Part shown: positions 1 to 11,049 of the stretch, piece by piece
Layout: the number at the start of each line of letters is the position of its first letter
Position numbering within the stretch: position 1 is the stretch's first letter
From: Perognathus longimembris pacificus
Taxonomy: Eukaryota; Chordata; Mammalia; Rodentia; Heteromyidae
DNA length: 64,000 nucleotides
Assembly: GCF_023159225.1 (NCBI RefSeq)
Contig: NC_063168.1
Location: 64,707,398-64,771,397, forward strand
Direction of reading: 5' to 3'
Notes under the pieces: model-generated
What the model was told of the DNA's origin: nothing
Databases searched by the model: none
The model's input: only the letters and a program-made list of their open reading frames with translations
Program-made: the position numbers and the translations under genes

Positions 1-339
1 ATCACATAAATTTAACTATGTTCCAGTTGGGTGTATGGATGTCCATTTCATTGTATCATAACTATCCTTGCAAGGTATGCCCTTCTTTATCACAGTGTTG
101 ATGGTTTATTTTATCATTGTATTTATTTGTAAATCAGAACACATTTATAAATTGTATATGTTTTTAAATTCATTGTTCATTTTGTTTAAGTTTCAGTTGA
201 GTTGTTTCTATAAAATTGTTTATATAAAATCCCTGAGATATTTTTAGTGAATCCCAGTTCAGTATAAATGTGTTCCTAAATGCCTTTATCCAGCCTGAAC
301 TTTGCTTTTATCCTGTCACTAAATCTAGATTATTCAAAT
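1..339. other. Unassigned AT-rich non-coding DNA
   Basis: I see no repeat family, exon or RNA gene here. Short reading frames are interrupted and have no recognisable protein character. Confidence 0.5.
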
Positions 340-458
340 GCACAAGGAACTGGCTTTGTGGCTCAATGTGGTAGCAAACTAGCCTTGAACAAAAGAGCTC
401 AAGGACAGTACCCAGGCCCTGAACTCAAGCCCCACTACCAACAAAACAAAACAAGTGC
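340..458 (+). repeat. Geo-type SINE right-half fragment
   Basis: The stretch reads as a diverged right monomer of the Geo SINE. It has a gtggctcaa-like segment, then tagccttgaac, then a caggccctgaactcaagcccc-like end, followed by an A/C-rich tail (aacaaaacaaaaca). The left head is missing, so it could derive from either IDL-Geo or the 7SL-headed form seen elsewhere in the window. Confidence 0.7.
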
Positions 459-684
459 AGAGGGTTTTCATATATTTTTGTTAATTTTATTTACAATATT
501 ATGTTTGCCTCTATGACTTCTAAAGTTTTACTTTGTGAGGTAAATAGAGCTAAAGAAAAAAGAGGTAGAATGAGATAAAACTCTCACTCTTTTATATTAT
601 TATAACATTTCTGTAGCCATATAAAAACCATTTAAATATTTTTGAAGTAGAAATTTAAAAATAGGGCACAAAGACAGTAGCCAA
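459..684. other. Unassigned AT-rich DNA
   Basis: Nothing recognisable. Confidence 0.5.
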
Positions 685-1290
685 TTTATTTATTCGACAG
701 TTATTCACTAAGGGAGTTTTGCGTGTTTGACACTGTTCTTGACCCTAGGAATACAAGAATGAACAGTACAAGATTTCTGTTTTCATTGAGATTACACTCT
801 GTTTAGAGAAGCCAGACAATAAAAAATACACATGATTATCTATAAAATGATGTTAGGTAGTAATAAGTGGACTCATAAAAACAGATCTGAGAGAAGAGAG
901 CTATTTTAGGTGAGGTTTTCAGAAAGTCATGTGTTCTGTAATCATGTGACATTTATGTACTGATCACAATGGAATGACAGTAAGCCTTATTTTAAAAATC
1001 TGGTAGAAGATACAGTGGACCAGCAAGGAAAGAAGGCAAGTAGATGGACATGAGAAGGATCTAGCATGATGGAGAGTAAAAATGGCCTAGAAAAAACGTC
1101 AGGATGCTCTCACATTTAGGGACTGACAGAATATTAGCCAAACTTCAGATTTTATCTACATGTGGTGAATACCTGTAAAAGGGTTTTGAGCAGGCAATTT
1201 ACATGACCAGATTCACATTATAGAAGGATGTTCTGCTATTGTGTAGGGAATACAGGAAAGACATATAGGAGTAGAAGCATAAATTGATTC
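685..1290 (-). repeat. Ancient L2-like LINE relic
   Basis: The text resembles the reverse complement of a mammalian-wide repeat: an attcaacaaatattta-type start, then an ...aggaatacaagaatgaacagtaca segment near 750, then a gagggttttgagcagg-like segment near 1180. It is heavily diverged. Two other pieces of the same kind lie at 10195-10395 and 13110-13490. The family name (L2 or a similarly old LINE) is from memory and the boundaries are approximate. Confidence 0.5.
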
Positions 1291-1638
1291 TGTTTATCTT
1301 CCTCAGAGAAATAACCAGTTCTTTTAAAAAAAAACATTAAAGTGTCTATCTTTTCTCTAAGTTAAAAAAGTAAAATATATTAGAGTGGACTTTTATTCTA
1401 TGGATCATACTTATATTCCTTGGTACATATAGAATTGTTCCACTTTCTCTAAAGCTTGAAGTAGCTTTACATTTATCTCAATATTCTTGTAGAAATTTCA
1501 TTACAATTACACATTTTCTCCATTGCTCTTGAATCAGCATATATACACGTATATACACATATACACACATGGAATATATGGTCTTCACTAACAAATGAAC
1601 TTGATATACTTATAATTTTTGTTTTTTAAAAAATAAGT
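1291..1638. other. Unassigned DNA with short AT and CA runs
   Basis: There is a short TA/CA-rich run around 1540-1572. No other feature was recognised. Confidence 0.45.
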
Positions 1639-1732
1639 TTGACAAGAAATGTATTAACTTCCATATGCATGAAACTGTAACTCCTCTGTACATCACTTTG
1701 GCAATAAGTAAATTAAAATAAATAAATATAAT
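1639..1732 (+). repeat. LINE-1 extreme 3' end
   Basis: It contains the recurring L1 3' UTR end of this genome: acaagaaatgta, gaaactgtaac, ctctgtacatcac, then an A-rich tail with repeated aataaa-like units. The same 3' end occurs at 27092 and 51160, and reverse-complemented at 23360. Only about 90 bp were inserted or survive. Confidence 0.75.
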
Positions 1733-1747
1733 AAGCCATCGTGTGTG

Positions 1748-1832
1748 TCTGCGGTGGTGATGGAATTTGAACTGAGGGTTCCTCACTTGCTCAGGTTTGC
1801 TTACTTAGCAGGAGCTGCACCACATGAGTTTC
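1748..1832 (-). repeat. ID-like tRNA-derived SINE monomer
   Basis: The reverse strand has the layout of a degenerate ID/tRNA-Ala SINE, with a B-box-like region around ttgaactgagg (read on +). It resembles the piece at 39266-39362. Divergence is high and the call is tentative. Confidence 0.4.
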
Positions 1833-1846
1833 ATATCCAAGCTGAA

Positions 1847-2093
1847 CATAAATCTTCATTTAGTTTTATTCGTTTTGTTATTGTAGCCAGTCCTGGGGCA
1901 TGGACTCAGGGCCTGAGCACTGTTCCTGGCTTCTTTTTGCTCTAGGCTAGTACTCTACCTCTTGAGCCACAGCTACATTTCTGGCTTTTTTCTATATATT
2001 TGGTGCTGAGGAATCGAATCCAGGGCTTCATGTATACGAGGCGAGCACCTTACCACTAGGCCATATTCCCAGCCCCCATAAATCTTCATTTAG
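1847..2093 (-). repeat. IDL-Geo SINE with 17-bp target-site duplication
   Basis: This is a full-length dimeric SINE on the minus strand. From the left it has a T-rich tail (1864-1885), the Geo monomer (from gccagtcctgggg at 1886), then the tRNA-like IDL monomer ending in cccagccccc. Perfect 17-bp duplications (cataaatcttcatttag) flank it at 1847-1863 and 2077-2093, so both ends are certain. Moderate divergence suggests it is not among the youngest copies. Confidence 0.93.
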
Positions 2094-2980
2094 ATATTTC
2101 ATAAATGTCAAAATTATCTTTCACAGACATCTAATGTCCTTTTCGTTAGTGCTGGCCCATGGAATGTACAGCTTTATGTAGCTTTTGAAGATTGATTTTA
2201 AACATTATATCTTACATTATTATCAGTTTTATTATGCAGATTTTAAAGGTTTGTTTTGTATTCAGACAATTTATTCCATTCTCATATTAGTCCAACCATT
2301 TGTTCCTTATTCTTTAGAGCTTTTATTTAAATATTTAGAGCATTGTAAATTAGTGATTACTTGAATTTTCTTTCCAAATATTTCTACATCCCATTTAAAT
2401 ATCAATTTTTTAGAAATTTAAACTTCATAGCAACTTGATTGTGCTGTAATGTCAATGCTCCCAATTTTCCTGTGAGGGAATTGAGATTTTCCTGGTTGGA
2501 AACATTTTCAGGATAAGAGGGATTAATTTTTTTTTAGTGTTCTGAAGGTTTTATGAAAAATGAATGTTAAGTTTTATCAGTACTCTCTGGAGATAATCAT
2601 ATGGTTGTTCACCTTTAATATTTTAATATACTGAATTACCTTAATAGATTTCCTGATGTTAATCCATTCATGCATTGCTTTCCTGGGATGCATCCTACTT
2701 AGTAATGGCACACTGGTGTATTTGATTTGTTTCAGTTTTTATCTATGATACATCACCTAGAATTATGTGTGAAATTAATATATTTTTGTTTCATTCCACT
2801 AGCCAATCTGTTTGGGATTATGATAAGCTTTTAAAAGGAAGTGATTTATATATTTTCTTCAATAATATTAATCAGGAAACAACTGAAATTCTATGTGAAA
2901 GCCTGAGAGGATAAGGCCTTGAGTTCAAGCACATTCTCACAAAATGTCTTATTCTATTATGCCTTCAAATTGCGTGCTAT
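2094..2980. other. Unassigned AT-rich DNA
   Basis: No repeat family or coding signal was recognised. A short Geo-like phrase (aaggccttgagttcaagcac) near 2912 may be a tiny SINE scrap. Confidence 0.45.
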
Positions 2981-3385
2981 TTTTAAATTTTATCTTATAG
3001 TCTACCTTCTTATTATACCTCGGTCTTATTGTATGTTCTTTCTTGTGCTGATGGGAGATGAGGCAGTGTACATGAGAAGAGCTGAAGTGAGGTGGGTGAG
3101 GTAGACATTGCATTTGGGTGCAGCGCCGGGCACAAAAGGATTACTGCTATGCTATGGCATTGGTCTGATAACTGAGACAGCCAAGTGAGACATCTACAGA
3201 CAGGTGGACTATATAGTATAGATTCTTTGGGCAAAGGAATAATTCACATCCCAGGAAGACTTAGTGGGATGGCATAAGAATTTCATCATATTATCCAGAA
3301 GGGCGTGTAATTTAAAATTTATGAATTGCTTATTTCTTGCACTTTCTATTTATTTTCAGATTAACATTGTCTGTGGGTAACCAAC
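2981..3385 (+). repeat. Suspected ancient interspersed repeat, family not named
   Basis: The text around 3085-3375 (ggtgggtgaggtagaca, ctgataactgagacagcc, gacatctacagacagg, ttatgaattgcttatttc) reads like an old mammalian dispersed repeat that I have seen in many contexts, probably a DNA transposon or LTR relic. I cannot place it in a family from memory. The orientation is arbitrary. Confidence 0.35.
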
Positions 3386-3498
3386 ACCAAGTAAAGGAAA
3401 ATGACAGCCACTACTATATTGTGATAACTGTTCATACATAGATAGATAAGAAATAGATGAACTTGCCGATGGAAAAAGAGAAGAAACTGTGCCTGCAA

Positions 3499-3516
3499 CA
3501 CACACACACACACACA

Positions 3517-3548
<32 letters not shown>

Positions 3549-3555
3549 TACACAA
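3499..3555. repeat. (CA)n microsatellite
   Basis: An uninterrupted CA run with two cata interruptions. Confidence 0.98.
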
Positions 3556-3928
3556 TATAGCTGGCCTATAATCAGACAAGATAATTGTTAATTCAATCTT
3601 AATCTAAGAAAGTAAAACTATCATGTGAATTCATGTCTTGTCACTGGAAGTACAATTTTTTCCAGCAAGCAGATTATAGAAAACATCATTAATTTCAACC
3701 ATATACCAATCCTTTCATCTACCTCAAGAGATAATTGAATATTCTTAAATTTTTTTCATCATATATTATCTCTACTATTGCTGAACACTGAGAAAAACAT
3801 AAATGTTACATAAAGGAAACTAGATAAGCAAGTTGCCATGAATAGTAATTAAATTACATTCAGCAAGAAAATTCCCTTAATTGTAGGTGAATGGAGATGA
3901 ATGTAGATTAATAGAAAAATTATGATAC
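3556..3928. other. Unassigned DNA
   Basis: No recognisable feature. Confidence 0.45.
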
Positions 3929-4145
3929 ACTTTTAGATGCTACTGGCTCATGTTTGTTATCCTAGCAACTCGGGAGGCTGAGGTCTGAGGATTGCATTTG
4001 AAGCTAGTCCCAGAAGGAAAGTCAATGGGACGTTTACCTCCAAATATTACCAAAAGGAGTAAATGAAATAGCAGAGCGCCATCCGTAAGCAGAAATGCCA
4101 AACCAGAGCCCAAGATTCTTAATTCAACCCTCAATAACAGCACAA
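3929..4145 (+). repeat. 7SL-headed SINE with Geo tail, diverged
   Basis: It begins with a 7SL/B1-like head (actggctcatg, ttatcctagcaactcgggaggctgagg, gaggattgc). A central aaagt..gac segment and a decayed Geo-type tail (cagagccca...attcaaccc) follow. It belongs to the composite SINE type best preserved at 30549-30805. Confidence 0.65.
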
Positions 4146-4329
4146 TTTAATAAAAATATGATATGCTAAATAAATTCTTGATGCCATTCATGGTTATTTT
4201 CTCTTTAGAAAAGAATGAAATGTGTGTGTTTTTGTATTCATTTGTTATGAAAAAAAAGTAAGACTTCATTGTATGTGATTTTTGTAACAATTTATGCCCA
4301 CTGACTAGTTTTAATCTGAATGAAGTTTT

Positions 4330-5062
4330 TTTTCATTTTCATTTCTTTATTGTTCAAGTGATGTACATATGTCAGTGCATACATTTCTTGTTGTCTATTT
4401 TGTTTTTTTGGCCACTCCTGGGGCTTAGACTCAGGGCCTGAGCACTATCCCTGGCTTCTTTTTGCTCAAGGCTAGCACTTGAGCCACAGCGCCACTTCTG
4501 TCCTTTTCTATACCTGTGGTGCTGAAAATCGAACCCAGGGCTTCATGTATACAAGGCAAGCACTCTTGTCACTAGGCCATATTCCCAGCCCCAGTGTATC
4601 CATTTCTTATCCAACTTGTTACCTCCTCCCTCATTTTCCCCTGCTTTCTCAACCCCACTTACCCTCCCCCCATGAGTTGCACAGTTGGTTTCCACCATGT
4701 AGTTTTGTAAGTATTGCTGTTGCATTGGTTTGTATTTTTATCCTTTGTCTCTCAGTTTTGGTATTCCCTTTCCCTTCCTTAGTTCCAATGAGCCTATATA
4801 CAATATCCAGGGTACCAAAATCAGCTATAATGATATCAGTGGTAAAACCATGGGAAAGAAAGACAAAAGAAAATTTTACATGGTATGTTGAAAATAACAA
4901 CAATGATAAACCATTTGTTTCCATAACTTGGAGTTCAGTTCACTTAGCATCATCTTATGTCTTCATATGTACATAGATATTGAGCTATTGTAATCTTCTG
5001 CTAGGATTATCTGAGACCTGTGCTAATTATTCCCAATGAGGGAAACCATAGAATCTCTATTT
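4330..5062 (-). repeat. LINE-1 3' end, split by an IDL-Geo insertion
   Basis: The minus-strand L1 3' UTR can be followed on both sides of a SINE: 4330-4390, then 4593-5062. Hallmarks are the cattttcttattgt-like tail, cttgttacctcctccctcatt, the gagttgcacagttgg region, and the attcccaatgagggaaacc motif near 5030. These are shared with the L1 copies at 23.4, 53.3 and 54.3 kb. It is a 5'-truncated, non-functional copy. Confidence 0.88.
4374..4609 (-). repeat. IDL-Geo SINE inserted in an L1
   Basis: A complete minus-strand dimer, with Geo from about 4410 and the IDL monomer ending cccagcccc at 4592. It is flanked by imperfect duplications of host L1 sequence (agtgcatacatttcttg at 4374-4390 and agtgtatccatttctta at 4593-4609; 14 of 17 match). 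The SINE is therefore younger than the L1 and old enough for the duplicated sites to have mutated. Confidence 0.9.
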
Positions 5063-5235
5063 CTTTTTTTAATTTTATTTTTATTCATTCTATTATTTAT
5101 TAATTCTATTTTTATTATCTTTAAGTAAGTGTTCAAAGAGATTACTATGAGTTTAATAGCAATACATCATTCTCCTCCATCTCTCCTCACCCAACCCCTC
5201 CGTTCAATTGAAGTTTTCCTTGATCTTAAAATAGA
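5063..5235 (-). repeat. Second LINE-1 3'-end fragment
   Basis: A T-rich, A-tail-like block is followed by gtgttcaaagagatt..catgag-like text and a pyrimidine-rich segment (ctcctccatctctcctcaccc). This is typical of the other L1 3' UTR subfamily seen near 11.1, 31.3 and 60 kb. It abuts the previous L1. Confidence 0.55.
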
Positions 5236-5759
5236 TTGGCCTTTGTTTACATACATTTTGGGGTGAGAGTAGTGATTTATTTTCAACTGAAATTTCTACA
5301 TCCCCTTTCTGGGAAGCTCAAAGTACTGTGTGATTCTGTCTAGACATATGACCTGAACTGATGTTCATATTATTCAAGTACCACAAGCAGTGTGGTTTTG
5401 TCAGAGATAAGCTGGATAGATGGCAACTGACTAGAGGCTGGCTCGGACAACTATGAGACAATCAATGAGCATCAAGGATGTGAGCTGTGGGAAGAAGACA
5501 GAGAGCAGAGGTTTCATATGAGATGAGTGAAGGGAAGGCCCTGATGCTAACACTGAAAGCCACATCCTGGGAAGGAAGTTCAGAAAAACCCTACGGAGGC
5601 AGGAACAAGCATGGATCTGAACCAATTCCTTTCCTCCTCAAATGGCTCATCTCTGCTTATATAGCAGCTCTGCTATTACAATTTAAAATTGTAAGATTAT
5701 TTTTGTCCCCAGTTACTCTGCCTGTGTTTAATTATATACCACTGTAATGATAGGAAAAT
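5236..5759. other. Unassigned unique-looking DNA
   Basis: No repeat family was recognised. An open frame around 5487-5747 has no start context, splice sites or recognisable protein features. Confidence 0.45.
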
Positions 5760-6200
5760 AGCAGCTATTTTGAGAATGCTTACCTTTTCAGGCTCTGTAT
5801 CCCCTCTCCATGTGATACTGGAGTTAAAAGGAAGAACATGAACCAGAAGAGGCGCAGGTGGTTGTGTTTATGGCCTTCAGGGAGATATGATTACCTCACA
5901 CGGCTGATTGCTACCTGAAGGAAGTCAGGCTACAATTAAGACTGTCAGGTAAAGCACACAATTAAAGTTCATTGTAAATGTTTTCGACAAACTGGTATTA
6001 GCTGAAAAATACATTCTGGCAAACAGATGCACCCTGGAAAATAGAAAGGGGATGGTTCCTTCTAGAAAAAAAATCTACTTGATCAAATCTGACAATTTTC
6101 ACTTGAGCTCTGGGTTCTGGGCTCGAAAGAGATTCTCGTTTGATTTAAAGCAATTCATCTATAACGTGCAGGTTGGAAATGATAAGTTAACTCATTAGCT
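5760..6200. promoter_or_regulatory. Candidate conserved non-coding element
   Basis: This is repeat-free and of balanced composition. It is dense in plausible transcription-factor motifs: caggtgg (E-box-like) near 5856, agatatgatta near 5883, tgattgcta near 5905, and several attaaag/aattaa homeobox-type sites near 5935-5965. No reading frame is open across it. The call is pattern-based only and needs cross-species alignment. Confidence 0.35.
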
Positions 6201-9200
6201 TACTTTTCTTAGTAGAGAGAGTAGAGAAGAGGAAAACATACTCAACTCACTACATTGTGCTGTTTGCTGTCTACATTTAAGTGCTAGAAAGATTGCATTT
6301 CACCCTGTTTACTAAACAACTGTAATCTTCTAGGATTGGGAGCTTTTTAGTACAAACATGGAGGCAAAAATCATACTTCTGTTATAAAATATTGGTTCCT
6401 AGGCAATCAGTCAAATAGTATGACTGTACTTTGCCCATCAAACTCTCTAAGTTATCTACTTACATTTGTATGATGCAAATAAGAAAACATTCCTGCACAC
6501 AAACAGCAATTCAGCTGGTTGGTTTTACTCTATAAGTTAACTATAAATAACATTCCCATTTCTGGTGATGGTAGCTATGCATGGGGGTTTGAGGAAGAAT
6601 TATGAATACTCCTCAAGTTCCTCTAGAGATGTGGTCCTTTACTAACATTACCTTTCCTCTGGTCAGTCATCAAAATGGATGAGCTGGGAAGTCGTTTTAA
6701 CTGAGAAACTCCAATCTCAGGGAGCAGGTTTTGCTTTACATGGTAACAATGGTTCCAAGAGTGCCATCTCTCTAGAATACCTTCTTCTGATTTCCCCCAA
6801 GATCCTCAAGAAATATCCAGGTCACAGGAAATAAAGAAGTGGAGAAATGTCAACAATAATCTGGAATAAAAGAGTTCTTCACCACGGTCATTCTCTTCTC
6901 TGGTCCACATTGGTCCCTGAGGAGGATTAACTCTCAATGTCTCTCAGTGGTTCCACAGGTTCATGCAAGTCAGGAACACAGGGAAGGAACTTGCATAAAC
7001 CATGAATAAGCCTTAAAGGCTGGTGGCTTTTTTCTCTCCTCTCCTTACTTATTTGGAATAAAGAGAGCACCAGCGTTGGTCTTGTTCTGGGTAGGTGATA
7101 GCTCACTCAATCCTGGACATTCCCCCACCCACCGTCATATGTCCCCATGAGACCATTCCTCACAGTCGGCTTGCCTGTGGACTTTCAGATGCAGTAATCT
7201 AAGAAACATTTTTTAAAATCTAAAAGAGAAGTTAGACTTTTAGTTAAAATATAGTCTCCCCATTACTATTTTCTTTTTGAGTGATCAATTGTATGCAATG
7301 AGGTATGAAAGGTCCCACTAGTTAAACAGCTTGATATATATATATTTTTTTCTATAAATACACATCCATAGAACTGAGTGTCACTTGTTTTTTTTTTTTT
7401 TTGTTCAGTACATTTTAGTTCCTTTTTATCTTTCAATAAAATCTCAAGGGGCATACCTTCACCTCTACTTTCTCTTCCCCCAGAACATGAAAGCATGACA
7501 TTCCCATCTGCTTTCTTCTTAGGGGCTATGGGGTTATTTATATCCATCTTAATCAAGATGTCTCAAGGCCTTTAGATTTCCATTACCTGACAGAGAAATT
7601 TGTCAATGGAAATGTCGCAAACTTTATGGAATACTATGCATCTATATGGCAGCAGTGGGGCAGCGGAGGGGGTGTTGTAGGACATGCCACCTGATTGCAA
7701 TTTTCTCACAGGAGTAAAGTGGAGGGAAAGACAAATGAAGCACATATTTAATCACTGATTATTCTGGGCCCAGAAGTGTGTTATGTTATTTGCAGAAGCG
7801 TAGCCCTTGATCTTCCAAGTACTTTCTCTATGAAGCCAAACTTAATATTCTCTTCATTCTCCACCATTTCTTTGGATCACATCTTCCACACACCTTTACT
7901 GTGCCTTCTCACAGGGCTATTAGGTATAGGTGTCTTTGTCCTCCATCATCCCCCCCCCATCTCTCTCTTTGTATTTCCATCTCTTCCATTCTTCCTCTGA
8001 TACTTACCAACATGTCTGAGCTTATCATCTGTCCATGCTTTCTGGTCTTCACTCTTTCCTTTCCTCTCTGGTCTACCACAACATATCAGATTGATAAAAG
8101 TCCATCTGGAGTTGGTTTCTGGATTTGGGGTTGTTGGCCACTTTAAATACTGGCCTTTCTAAATCATTTTTCTACTGGCACAGAGAGACTGGGAAATTCC
8201 AAATGTGCTAAGTCCCTTGTGAAAGGAAACATATGCTGCTTCACAGAGTTGGCCCTGGGTATTATCTGAATCATTTGCCGCCCTTTTAGATGCATGATTT
8301 ATCTACTTAATTCCAGATTTTTTTCTCTCTCTCTCCCCTCCAACAATTGTGTGTATCCTTCATCAAGCCAATATACACATTACTCTTTCCTATTATGTTA
8401 ATCAAGATAATTCCATCACATTTTATTTAAAGCAATTTGAAGCTATAAAATAATACCTTTTTTGAGTATAATTGTTAGTGTTTCTCAGAAGACATATATG
8501 TATATATACATATATAGTCTGAGACTTGGATCTGAAAAGGTGTAATAAATTATTATGGTACTGCCCATCTTTGGGTAAGTAGAGCTAAATTTATGTTTTC
8601 TTTAACTGAATATTTCTCACAACCTACATGCCATCTCTCATATTGCAGTTTCTATCTTGATTATAGATGACTTTTCTTGAGTAATTAGAATGGTTTGGAT
8701 GCTTAGGGCTCTAGGACCTGAAATAACATATTTTACTCAACTAACCAGCAGGAGCCCAGGGAAATTAATGTTCTGTTGTGTGGCTGGGGCCCACTGGCAG
8801 AGATTCTTTCTCCTTATGCTGAGCAGTCATGGCTCCTGGGATAGGGAAAATTTCTGAGCATGGCCTCTATCTTCCTGCTTCTCCCTTATGTCCTTTCTGG
8901 GTGGTTTTTCCCTCTTCATCTTTGATCTGATTCATTGAGGCAGCTGGTGTCTTAATTCCTCAGAGCTGTCAATTTCTTCTTCACTTTTTAATTCCCATAT
9001 AAGTAATAAGGGAAAGAATGACCCCTAGAAATAGCAATTCCTATCTCATTTATCAGCTTCCAGATTATAATGTGACTGTGCAAATAAATAGCCTTGAATC
9101 GGTTTCTTTCAAATGATTTTTATTAAAATTGCTTAAAAAATGAAAAACAATCTTTTTTTCCTGTCTTTTTTTTACTTGAATCAAGTTAATCACCATCAGG

Positions 9201-9732
9201 TTAAATTTGTCCATAGAATTAGTAGATTTTTGCTTTATTACAGAATTTGTAATGTCTGCAATTACTAGGCACCTAAGAAATTAGTCAGCACTTTGAAGAG
9301 CACCATTTCTGCAAGATGCCCCTCTAAATGCTGCTAATAAACAGCCCAAGAATAGCCTTCATTTTAGGCTAAGGATCAGGCTTCTCCCTAGAGTAGACTT
9401 TAGAAAGAATCACAGAAAATTCTAGCCTAGCTCTCATTTGTGATGTGATGTCAAACTAAGATTTGTTTGTGCTGAAGTTTTGGAAGACAGGCCTTTGAAA
9501 AGAGTATATTAACACTGCTTGCTATACATGCTGATAGTCCCCTCAATCCCACTTCTACCCCTAAAACTTATTTATGTTAGTTTCCTGTGTATGCTTTCCA
9601 GTGGTGGTTTTCTTAGCAAAGTTGCCAAGAGAACCCATGTAAAGACTTCATAGTGTACTTAGGATTAAGCATATGTCATTGTGAATCTTGGTTCTCCTGA
9701 TTTGCTGGCTGTGTAAACTTGTGTTTCTGATT

Positions 9733-9738
<6 letters not shown>
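6201..9738. other. Long stretch without recognised genes or young repeats
   Basis: I see no SINE or L1 copies. It holds a poly-T run (7388-7402), a pyrimidine-rich stretch with a C run (about 7840-8000; C run 7950-7958) and an AT palindromic run at 8490-8520. Open frames are short and carry no protein signature. The density of recognisable mobile elements is lower than elsewhere in the window. Confidence 0.45.
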
Positions 9739-9792
<54 letters not shown>

Positions 9793-9814
9793 TGTGTATG
9801 TGTGTGTGTGTGTG
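9739..9814. repeat. (GT)n microsatellite at a SINE tail
   Basis: A long GT run, interrupted once by gg and once by at. It directly abuts the tail end of the minus-strand SINE that follows. Confidence 0.98.
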
Positions 9815-10028
9815 TTCTGGGGCTTGAGCTCTGGGCCTGGGTGCTATCTCTGAGACTCTTTGTGTTTAAGGCAAGCATTCTATCATTTGAGCAACTTCTA
9901 CCTTTTTCCGAGTAGTTTATTGGAGATAAGAATCTCTCAGACTTTCCTGCTGGCTTTGAACCGTGGTCCTCAGATCTCAACCTCCTGAGTAGCTAGGATT
10001 ACAGAGGTGAGCCACTGATGCCCAGCTC
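9815..10028 (-). repeat. 7SL-headed SINE with Geo tail
   Basis: Read on the plus strand, the Geo tail (ttctggggcttgagctctgggcctggg) comes first. A central tattggagataagaatctc link and the 7SL/B1-like head (cctcctgagtagctaggattacag..gtgagccac) follow. It is about 210 bp and fairly complete. On the minus strand the head carries the usual gctcac..tgtaatcctagctactcaggagg text. Confidence 0.87.
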
Positions 10029-10194
10029 TGCTTCCTTTTGAACACTTATTTCTTATTCATGGTAAAAATATGCAAAAGTCTACATCACTGTCCTTCCCTA
10101 GGATTAATCAGAACATTATAGGTGCCGCCTCTTAACACAGAGTTTGCATGGGGAAAATCACTGTAAGTACTTCATTTTGTCTGGACCACCACAT

Positions 10195-10395
10195 TTACTC
10201 ATTTATTTATTACCTTTTGCATTCAACAAATATTTATTTTCCCAGGCACCTTGAAAAGTATTCTGTGAATATAGACACAAATAATATACAATCCTTACCC
10301 TTCATGAGCTCTTGATCTGGCAGGAAACACAGATAAGTAAATCCTGCAATTATAGTTCAATAAGTTAAGTGCTACAATACAGGGGAAGGTAGATA
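10195..10395 (-). repeat. Ancient L2-like relic
   Basis: The text has the familiar reverse-strand L2 3' end: attcaacaaatatttat, then ccaggcacctt, then a ..cttacccttcatgagctc segment and agttaagtgctacaata. It is diverged. Confidence 0.65.
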
Positions 10396-11049
10396 CTTTA
10401 GCTGTCATTTCCCATCATTTTGTGCTTGCTGCTGGGAGGAAGCTTTTCCCTCCATTTAGCACCATGCCAGGAGCTTGAAGAAGCCGCTCTGCCCCGTACC
10501 TGGTCAGCCCCAAATGCAGCTGACCTGTAGCAGCAGGAACCTGGCAATGGAGCCCACACACACATTTCCCTGGGCACAGGGTCTGTATTCATTTCACAGT
10601 CCAGATTGTTTTCTCTGTGCCCTGTTCTTTATCTGGTTGCAAAGAAGCACGACTCTATTGGGGAAACCTTTTTTATCTATATTCTGGCATCTATTATGGG
10701 ATCCTGGAGGAAATAAAAACCCAATGTGTCTTATAAGCATGTGGGTGACGTTTCTCCACCTCTGTAGTCACATTGGGAACTTATCCAACAGCTTCTTAAG
10801 CAAGGGCAACCAGAAAAACAAAATTATTTGCATACATAAGAAGCTAGTTGATGGAAAGGAGAGTGTGTGACTCTGGACTCTGGGCCTTCTGGATCTTTTC
10901 TGTGTATTCCACTTGATGGGGATCAGAAATTGGTGTCACAACTACCAATAACAACACCTGACAAGTACCTATTTTGTATTCTATGATATTCAAAAGTTTT
11001 ATGTGTTAATATTCATTTGAAACAATGCTAGGACCTATATTTGTATTTT
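10396..11049. other. Unassigned, slightly GC-richer DNA
   Basis: An open frame of 131 codons (10475-10870, +) lies here. It lacks recognisable domains, conserved start context or splice sites. Some phrases look LTR-like (ggaggaaataaaaaccca near 10704), but I cannot assign it. Confidence 0.4.

Noticed and set aside
2905..2935. Geo-like phrase aaggccttgagttcaagcac
   Set aside because: Too short to separate from chance.
4479..4976. 165-codon open frame on the plus strand
   Set aside because: It lies entirely within an IDL-Geo SINE and the antisense of an L1 3' UTR.
9650..9980. Cys-Val or Thr-His repeat protein
   Set aside because: An artefact of translating a (GT)n microsatellite; the same applies at 3499, 22055, 33823, 35783 and 57258.
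10475..10870. 131-codon open frame on the plus strand
   Set aside because: Tempting because the region is GC-richer, but there is no domain, no start context and no splice structure. Possibly old LTR sequence.
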